Shown piece by piece: positions 58,652-64,000 of a DNA stretch of 64,000 bases. This DNA comes from Anaerolineales bacterium UBA5797 (GTDB taxonomy: Bacteria > Chloroflexota > Anaerolineae > Anaerolineales > Villigracilaceae). The stretch is taken from assembly GCA_002418205.1 (NCBI GenBank), contig DIDP01000061.1, positions 1 through 64,000 of the forward strand. Reading direction: 5' to 3'. The stretch's first letter is position 1, and every line of letters starts with the position of its first letter. The position numbers and the translations under genes are program-made. The notes under the pieces were generated by a model. It was not told the DNA's origin and did no database searches. It saw nothing but the letters and a program-made list of their open reading frames with translations.

Positions 58652-58903
58652 TTACTTTGAGTGTGTCTTATTTGCCGTCCCGAATGTTTCCAGTTTTACG
58701 ATGCGGGCTTTGTCGCGGATCCTCCAGGGGACGATCTGCCTGGCGTGTTCGCGGTTGTCCGTTTCGATGATCGCCCAGCCGCAATGTTCGCCGTCATGAC
58801 AACCCCATTCGAAATGATGCAGATAGCCCGCGGCATGGATCTCCTTGATGATCGCATCGCAATCGCCGGCGTCGTGAGGGGATTCGACAAGATAACGGTC
58901 CAT
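58652..58903 (-). CDS. Small Cys/His-containing protein, unknown
   Basis: An 83-residue protein, MDRYLVESPHDAGDC at the N-terminus, then HHFEWGCHDGEHCGWAIIETDN. The alternating pattern and size suggest a ferredoxin-like alpha-beta fold of the DUF4242/muconolactone-isomerase-like kind, but I cannot confirm this. The Cys/His-rich middle could bind metal. ATG 58903 has an AGGAG 9 nt ahead, and a TATAAT (minus strand, 58948-58943) lies upstream. It is monocistronic. Confidence 0.6.
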   Translation of the reverse strand: MDRYLVESPHDAGDCDAIIKEIHAAGYLHHFEWGCHDGEHCGWAIIETDNREHARQIVPWRIRDKARIVKLETFGTANKTHSK

Positions 58904-58950
58904 GGGTGACACTCCTTGCAACGATTGGTAAATGATTTCGGGATTATAGT

Positions 58951-58968
58951 CCCGTCAGGGACGGGATG
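58951..58968. other. Short hairpin between two minus-strand genes
   Basis: TCCCGTC and GACGGGA pair around an AGG loop between the protease stop codon (58978) and the -10 box of the 83-residue gene. No T-run follows. Confidence 0.4.
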
Positions 58969-58977
58969 GCAGCCAGC

Positions 58978-61044
58978 TTAAGGGTGATGGGCATCCGTCA
59001 GCCGATCGATCAAAAATGCGTACTCAAAAGCGACCTCCTTCAAGAGATCATACCTTCCCGACGAACCTGCATGACCGGCATGGAAGTTGGTCTTGAGCAA
59101 CAGGAGGTTATTGTCCGTTTTGTACTCGGTCAGTTTTGCTGCGAATTTGGCAGGCTCCCAGTATGGCACACGTGGATCGTTATATCCGGCAGTCATAAGC
59201 AGGTCGGGATAGTTCCCCAGTTTAATGTTGTCGTAGGGGGAGTAGGACAACATGTATTCATAATGTTCCTTGTTCACAGGGTTGCCCCATTCGTCGTATT
59301 CCTGGGTCGTCAACGGGATCGTCGGGTCGCTGAGCGAGTTGATCACATCCACAAAGGGCACCTTGGCAACGACAGCCCTGAACAGATCAGGGCGCATGAG
59401 CATGGACGCGGTCACAAGCAGTCCGCCTGCCGATACGCCCATGATGGCAATTTTATCTTTTGACGTATATCCCTTATCGATGAGGTGCTCTGCGCAGGCG
59501 ATGAAATCCGTGAAGGAGTTTTTCTTTTTAAGCACCTTACCGTCATCGTACCAGTCGCGTCCAAGCGCCGAACTGCCGCGAATGTGTCCGATGGCGTAAA
59601 CAAACCCACGGTCCAGAAGGCTGACGCGGTTGGGCGTGAACTCCGGCTCCAGGTTTGCGCCGTATGCTCCATATCCATGCAAAAGAGTCGGGTTGCTTCC
59701 GTCCAGTTTCAGATCTTTTCGATAAGCAATGGAAATGGGGATCCGCTTGCCGTCGGTTGCAGTGACGTGGATGAGGTCGCAGACATATTGCGATTTGTCG
59801 TAGCCGATGACCTCGTCCTCCTTTTTCAGTTCCCATTTGCCCGTGTCCATGTGAAAATCCACGACCGATGTAGGGGTGATGAGGGAGGAATACTTGAAGC
59901 GCAGAAGATTTGTTGTGAAGTTGTGGTTGGCGGTCAGTTCAAAGTGATAGGTAGGTTCGGGGAACTGCACGTATTGCACGTTGCTTTTGCCGTCCAGTGC
60001 GCTGACCCGGATGTGGTTGACACCGTCCCGGCGCTCGTAAAGCACCAGAAAATTTTCGAATGTGTCGATTCCCGTGAGCATCACGTCCGGTTGGTGAGAC
60101 AGGACCTCCTGCCAGTGCGCCGCGTCTGACTCTAGCACCATTGTTTTGACAAGTTTGAAATTTCTGGCATTTTCATTGGTGAGGATGAAAAAGGTTCCTT
60201 TGTGGTGCGCAACGTAATATTCGATGCCGTGCCTGCGCGGCGAAACGATCCTTGGTTCATCCTCTGGCCGGTCGGCTGAAAAATAACGCACTTCGGTGGT
60301 CAATGTGCTGTGATGATCGGTCATGATGTAGGCATCATCGCGCGTCTTGGAAAAATATAACGAGAAGGTTTCGTCGTCCTCCTGAACGATCAATGCGTCA
60401 TCGGCCGGGTTTGTGCCGATCCTGTGGCGATGCAACCTATCGGGGCGCTTTGCATCATCCAATGTTGCGTAGAAGATGGTCCCGCTGTCATTTGTCCATT
60501 CGATACCCGTCCGTACATACACGCTGCCATACGCGTTCGGGATCGTTTCCGGGTAGAGCTCGTTCTTCCCAATGTCCTTGATGTAGATCGTGTACACTTC
60601 ATCGCCTTCGAGATCCACCGAGTAGGCGAGTTTACTTCCATCCGGGCTGACTGAAAAACCGCTGACGCTGCAAAAGGTTTTTCCCTCCGCCAGCATGTTT
60701 TGATCGAGCAGGATCTCCTCCCGACCCTCGGGCGAATCCTTTCTTCGGCAAAAAATGGGATATTGTCTGCCCGCTTCGGTCCGTTCGTAATAAAAATATT
60801 CGCCTCTCTTCTCAGGGACGGTTGTATCCGTTTCCTTGATCCTCCCCTTCATCTCGGAGAATAATTCCTCCTGCAAGGGTTTTGTGTGCCCCATTGCATT
60901 TTCCAGATATTCCATTTGTGCCTGGAGAAACTTAAGGACTTCAGGGTCTTCACGATTGCGCAGCCAGAAATAATCATCGATGCGTGTTTCGCCATGCTGG
61001 GTGATGGAACGCGGCCGTTTCGGGGCGATCGGGTTTTGGGGCAT
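58978..61044 (-). CDS. S9 family peptidase, oligopeptidase B-like
   Basis: A roughly 688-residue prolyl-oligopeptidase-type serine peptidase resembling oligopeptidase B (protease II), which cuts small peptides after basic residues. The N-terminal part (to about residue 410) is the beta-propeller. The catalytic domain has LLHGYGAYGANLEPEF, YAIGHIRGSSALGRDWYDDGK, the nucleophile in MGVSAGGLLV, AGYNDPRVPYWE with the Asp, and NFHAGHAGSSGRYD with the His. The ATG at 61044 is preferred; a TTG five codons earlier is possible. Likely cytosolic, as no signal peptide is seen. Confidence 0.92.
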   Translation of the reverse strand: MPQNPIAPKRPRSITQHGETRIDDYFWLRNREDPEVLKFLQAQMEYLENAMGHTKPLQEELFSEMKGRIKETDTTVPEKRGEYFYYERTEAGRQYPIFCRRKDSPEGREEILLDQNMLAEGKTFCSVSGFSVSPDGSKLAYSVDLEGDEVYTIYIKDIGKNELYPETIPNAYGSVYVRTGIEWTNDSGTIFYATLDDAKRPDRLHRHRIGTNPADDALIVQEDDETFSLYFSKTRDDAYIMTDHHSTLTTEVRYFSADRPEDEPRIVSPRRHGIEYYVAHHKGTFFILTNENARNFKLVKTMVLESDAAHWQEVLSHQPDVMLTGIDTFENFLVLYERRDGVNHIRVSALDGKSNVQYVQFPEPTYHFELTANHNFTTNLLRFKYSSLITPTSVVDFHMDTGKWELKKEDEVIGYDKSQYVCDLIHVTATDGKRIPISIAYRKDLKLDGSNPTLLHGYGAYGANLEPEFTPNRVSLLDRGFVYAIGHIRGSSALGRDWYDDGKVLKKKNSFTDFIACAEHLIDKGYTSKDKIAIMGVSAGGLLVTASMLMRPDLFRAVVAKVPFVDVINSLSDPTIPLTTQEYDEWGNPVNKEHYEYMLSYSPYDNIKLGNYPDLLMTAGYNDPRVPYWEPAKFAAKLTEYKTDNNLLLLKTNFHAGHAGSSGRYDLLKEVAFEYAFLIDRLTDAHHP

Positions 61045-61147
61045 GATTTCTCTTTTCAATTATGAATTTTTTCCTCGAACGATCAGGGGCTGGACGGCAT
61101 TATATCCCAATTGGAAGACGCGGCATTGCACACCGGGTAATCTCCGG

Positions 61148-62134
61148 TTAGGGATCCTGGGCCTGATAGATCTGCGCGATCACCTCTTCGAGCGGCGGAT
61201 CGGAGATGGTGATATCCACCACACTGCCCGCGCCGGTCAAATGCGATAACACCTTTTCGACGGGCGTTGTGCGCGTGTCGAAGCGCAGTTTGACGCCATA
61301 CGTGCCGACCTTCAGCACTTCCGCCCCAGCCACATTGAAAGATTTCGATACCTGGTCGGCGTAACGCACCTCCACAAGTTTCGAGGTGAGGAACCTGCGC
61401 TTGAGGTTCGATACCTTGTCCTCATACACGATTTGCCCGTGGTTGATGATGATGACGCGCTTGCACAGGGCTTCGAGGTCGCCCGCGTCGTGCGATGTCA
61501 GCAATACGCCCACATTTTCCAGCCTTGCCATCTCACGGATCGAGTCCCGGATGCGCTGCTTGGCGACCACGTCCAGGCCGATGGACGGCTCATCGAGCAG
61601 GACCAGCTTCGGGCGGTGAAGAAGCGAGGCGGCAACTTCACAGCGCATCCGTTGCCCCAACGAAAGTTTGCGCACAGGCGTCTCCAGCAGGTCCCGAATC
61701 TCGAATGCCTCCGCGATCTGGGCGATGCGTTGTTTTGTGTCGCGGTCGTCCATTTCAAAGATCTTTCCGAAGAGCCTGAACGTGTCAATGGCGGGCAGGT
61801 GATACCAGAGTTGCGGACGCTGACCGAAGACCGTGCCGATGTGATAGGCGAGCTTTTGTCGCTCCTTCCACGGAACATAACCGAGCACCTTCGCATCGCC
61901 GCCGGTGGGATACAGGATGCCCGTCAGGATCTTGATGGTGGTGGATTTGCCCGCGCCGTTCGGACCGATGAACCCCAGCAGTTCCCCCGCTTCCATCTGG
62001 AACGTAAGCCTGCGCACCGCTTCGACGGAACTGTACTCCGGCTTGAGCAGTGACCGCATCGAGCCGCCCAACCCTTCGGCTTTGCGTTTGGTCTGGAATA
62101 CTTTGTGCAGGTCTGTCACTTCGATGGCAGGCAT
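61148..62134 (-). CDS. ABC transporter ATP-binding protein (ABC-2 export type)
   Basis: A 328-residue ATPase. Seen: Walker A GFIGPNGAGKSTTIKIL, signature LSLGQRMRCEVAASLLHRP, Walker B LVLLDEPSIGLD, and the switch His in LLTSHDAGDLE. About 90 extra residues at the C-terminus fit the CcmA/DrrA-like or YhaQ-type export ATPases that pair with ABC-2 permeases. No permease gene is adjacent: the next gene downstream is a peptidase and upstream is a divergent signalling gene. A TAAAAT lies 5 nt before the ATG with no ribosome-binding site. Confidence 0.88.
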   Translation of the reverse strand: MPAIEVTDLHKVFQTKRKAEGLGGSMRSLLKPEYSSVEAVRRLTFQMEAGELLGFIGPNGAGKSTTIKILTGILYPTGGDAKVLGYVPWKERQKLAYHIGTVFGQRPQLWYHLPAIDTFRLFGKIFEMDDRDTKQRIAQIAEAFEIRDLLETPVRKLSLGQRMRCEVAASLLHRPKLVLLDEPSIGLDVVAKQRIRDSIREMARLENVGVLLTSHDAGDLEALCKRVIIINHGQIVYEDKVSNLKRRFLTSKLVEVRYADQVSKSFNVAGAEVLKVGTYGVKLRFDTRTTPVEKVLSHLTGAGSVVDITISDPPLEEVIAQIYQAQDP

Positions 62135-62361
62135 GTCTTATTTTAACATGGGGCAGGGAGCCGACTGGTCTGGGAAAGGGAGAGTACGCTTCGGATTGCA
62201 ATACAATTGCTTGCAAAGCTGAAAACCAGTAAAGGGGGGATGTTTGATACACTATCCATTGAAAGGCTGTATTCAGAGAATGGGGTCATGTCATTTTGTC
62301 ATCCCCCGTTCACCAGAGTTTCAAGAATACCAGCAGGGTTAACCTGGGATATGAAGGTACC

Positions 62362-64000
62362 ATGGACAAGGAAAGAATTTTCATTGCGGAAGATAATCAT
62401 GCAACAGCCCGGGAGATCGCATCCAGGCTGGAGAGCATGGGGTACATCATCGCAGGGCAAGCCGACGATGGTGAGTCCACCATCCAAAAAGTGGAGGAGA
62501 CGCGCCCCGATCTGATCCTGATGGAGATAAATCTCAAAGGTCATCTGACGGGGATGGACATTGCCAGACACATAACCACCGCTTTTGACATTCCCATTAT
62601 TTTTATCAGCGCCCATGCCGATACGCTCACGATCGAAGCCACCAAACAGGCGCAGGCTTATGGCCTTGTTATCAAACCATTCGATGCACAGGATCTGAAG
62701 ACGAAGATCGTCATGACGCTCTACAAACATGCCATGACGCGTAAACTGCGCGAAAGCGAGGAACGTTATGCCCTGGCTGTCCGCGCGGCCAATGATGGGA
62801 TTTGGGACTGGAATCTGACACAAAATGAAATCTATTATTCGACCCGCTGGAAGGAGATGCTCGGTTTCAAGGAGGATGAGATTGGCGCCAATCCCAATGA
62901 GTGGTTCAAGCTTATCCATCCGGATGACCAGAAACTGGTTCAGGCAAGCCTTGTTTCCCATCTCAAGGGAGTAACCCCTCATTTCGAATGTGAATATCGC
63001 GTCCGGCACTCCAACGGCAAATATATGTGGGTGTTGAGCCGCGGACTGGTGGTCAGGGATTCGAAAGGCAATGCCTACCGTATGGCGGGGTCCCAATCCG
63101 ATATTACCGCCCGTAAACTGGCTGAGCAACAACTGGCTCACGATGCCGTCCATGATGCTTTGACAGGCTTGCCCAACCGCGTGCTCTTTCTGGACCGGTT
63201 GCAAAACCGCCTGGAACGCACCAAGCGAAATCCCGACAGCCTTTTTGCTGTCATGTTCATCGACCTTGATCGTTTCAAGGTGGTCAACGATAGCCTCGGA
63301 CATTCATATGGCGATCAATTGTTGATCACGGTGGCCCATCGCTTGAAGCACTGTCTGAGACCGGAGGATACGATCTCACGATTGAGCGGGGACGAATTTG
63401 CCATCCTGCTCGACGTTGTAAAGGACGTCAACGATGCGCGCCGGGTGGCGGATCGTATCAAGGGACAGTTGAGGACGACCACCATTCTGGGCGCGGTGGA
63501 GCGGTCCCCGAGCGCCAGCATCGGCATTGCCATGTTCAACAAGGGATATTCGACAGCGGGGGAACTTCTGCGCGATGCCGATTCAGCCATGTACTACGCC
63601 AAGGCATTGGGTGGAAACCAGCATCAATTGTTCGACACAGCCATGCATACCAGCGCGGTCGAACTTATTCGACTTGAAGGTGAACTGAAACGGGCGGCAG
63701 AGAGAAAGGAATGGGTGATTCACTATCAACCGGTTGTATCGGTGGAGACCGGGAAGCCAATCGGGGCAGAGGCGTTGATCCGGTGGATGCATCCGCACAG
63801 AGGCTTGCTTCCTCCGCAGGAATTTATCCATGTGGCGGAGGAGACCGGTCTGATCGTGCCCATCGGAGAATATGTGTTGCGCGCTGCCTGCGAACAGGCC
63901 GCGGTCTGGCGCCGGTCCGGGAATCCCAAATTCTGGGTGTCTGTCAACATTTCCGCGCGCCAGTTTCAGAACAAAGACCTTGTTGGGCAGGTGGCGGAGA
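62362..64000 (+). CDS. Receiver-PAS-GGDEF-EAL signalling protein (partial, 3' end outside window)
   Basis: At least 546 codons, open to the window edge. Domains in order: a receiver (about residues 4-122) with IFIAEDN, SAHAD and KPF but Glu55 in LILMEINLKG where the phosphoacceptor Asp belongs; a PAS domain with PAC motif (about 128-252, GIWDWN...MWVLSRG); a GGDEF domain (about 265-425) with the active loop LSGDEFAILL; and the start of an EAL domain with GAEALIRWMHP. It would make or break c-di-GMP in the cytosol. The ATG has a GAAGG 4 nt ahead; no membrane segment is visible. Confidence 0.9.
   Translation, partial: MDKERIFIAEDNHATAREIASRLESMGYIIAGQADDGESTIQKVEETRPDLILMEINLKGHLTGMDIARHITTAFDIPIIFISAHADTLTIEATKQAQAYGLVIKPFDAQDLKTKIVMTLYKHAMTRKLRESEERYALAVRAANDGIWDWNLTQNEIYYSTRWKEMLGFKEDEIGANPNEWFKLIHPDDQKLVQASLVSHLKGVTPHFECEYRVRHSNGKYMWVLSRGLVVRDSKGNAYRMAGSQSDITARKLAEQQLAHDAVHDALTGLPNRVLFLDRLQNRLERTKRNPDSLFAVMFIDLDRFKVVNDSLGHSYGDQLLITVAHRLKHCLRPEDTISRLSGDEFAILLDVVKDVNDARRVADRIKGQLRTTTILGAVERSPSASIGIAMFNKGYSTAGELLRDADSAMYYAKALGGNQHQLFDTAMHTSAVELIRLEGELKRAAERKEWVIHYQPVVSVETGKPIGAEALIRWMHPHRGLLPPQEFIHVAEETGLIVPIGEYVLRAACEQAAVWRRSGNPKFWVSVNISARQFQNKDLVGQVAE

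Noticed and set aside
62299..63303. 334-codon minus-strand frame at the right end
   Set aside because: It is antisense to a full receiver-PAS-GGDEF-EAL protein on the plus strand whose domain motifs are unmistakable.

Overview
The window is a 64 kb chromosomal segment of a bacterium that most resembles the Chloroflexota, class Anaerolineae. That placement is inferred from gene content, not from a marker-gene search. The signs are roughly 54% GC, archaeal/eukaryotic-type ProS, tandem DUF1684 genes, a Tad-like envelope cluster rich in TadE/TadG-like proteins, large palindromic intergenic repeats, and many -10 boxes lying only 6-8 nt before a start codon. No rRNA, tRNA, CRISPR array, phage or transposase gene was recognised.

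Layout. 0.2-3.4 kb: an ECF vitamin-type transporter (UPF0397 S component, double ATPase, EcfT). 3.4-7.7 kb: two DUF1684 genes, then a membrane protein and acetyl-CoA synthetase. 7.8-14.1 kb (minus strand): FAD amine-oxidase-like enzyme, two paralogous membrane proteins around a small hydrolase, AlkD-like repeat protein, ProS, LOG-like protein, MazG-like protein, and two palindromic repeat elements. 14.3-18.8 kb (plus): DppB/DppC-like permeases, the second with a TPR-like tail, a CCA-adding-type nucleotidyltransferase and a DUF2726/zinc-ribbon protein. 18.7-21.1 kb: a four-gene operon led by a GbsR/MarR-type repressor behind a perfect 24-bp palindrome. 21.2-27.6 kb: lipoprotein, FeoA/FeoB, M20 and PIG-L hydrolases, PSP1 protein and small membrane proteins. 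27.9-33 kb: CrtI-like oxidoreductase, LSDAT-type SLOG protein, cyclic-nucleotide-domain histidine kinase, Mrp.

33-38.5 kb is the most coherent unit. A SufR-like Fe-S-sensing regulator is divergent from an operon of aldehyde dehydrogenase, IscX, NuoB, NuoCD and NuoI. The shared intergenic region holds a strong minus-strand promoter with a CAACAATT/AATTGTTG inverted repeat immediately downstream of the -10.

38.5-50.9 kb: a second DAO-type oxidase, PspC, dCMP deaminase, then a Tad-like surface cluster (three related TadG-like proteins, a short TadE-like protein, a TadE-like protein with four Ig-like repeats, and an A24 prepilin peptidase) with glmS embedded. 51-55.9 kb (plus): MurA with Asp in place of the usual catalytic Cys, thioredoxin reductase, malate dehydrogenase and mitochondrial-type citrate synthase. 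55.9-62.1 kb (minus): two-component system, rhodanese, small protein, oligopeptidase B-like protease and an ABC ATPase. The window ends inside a receiver-PAS-GGDEF-EAL protein.
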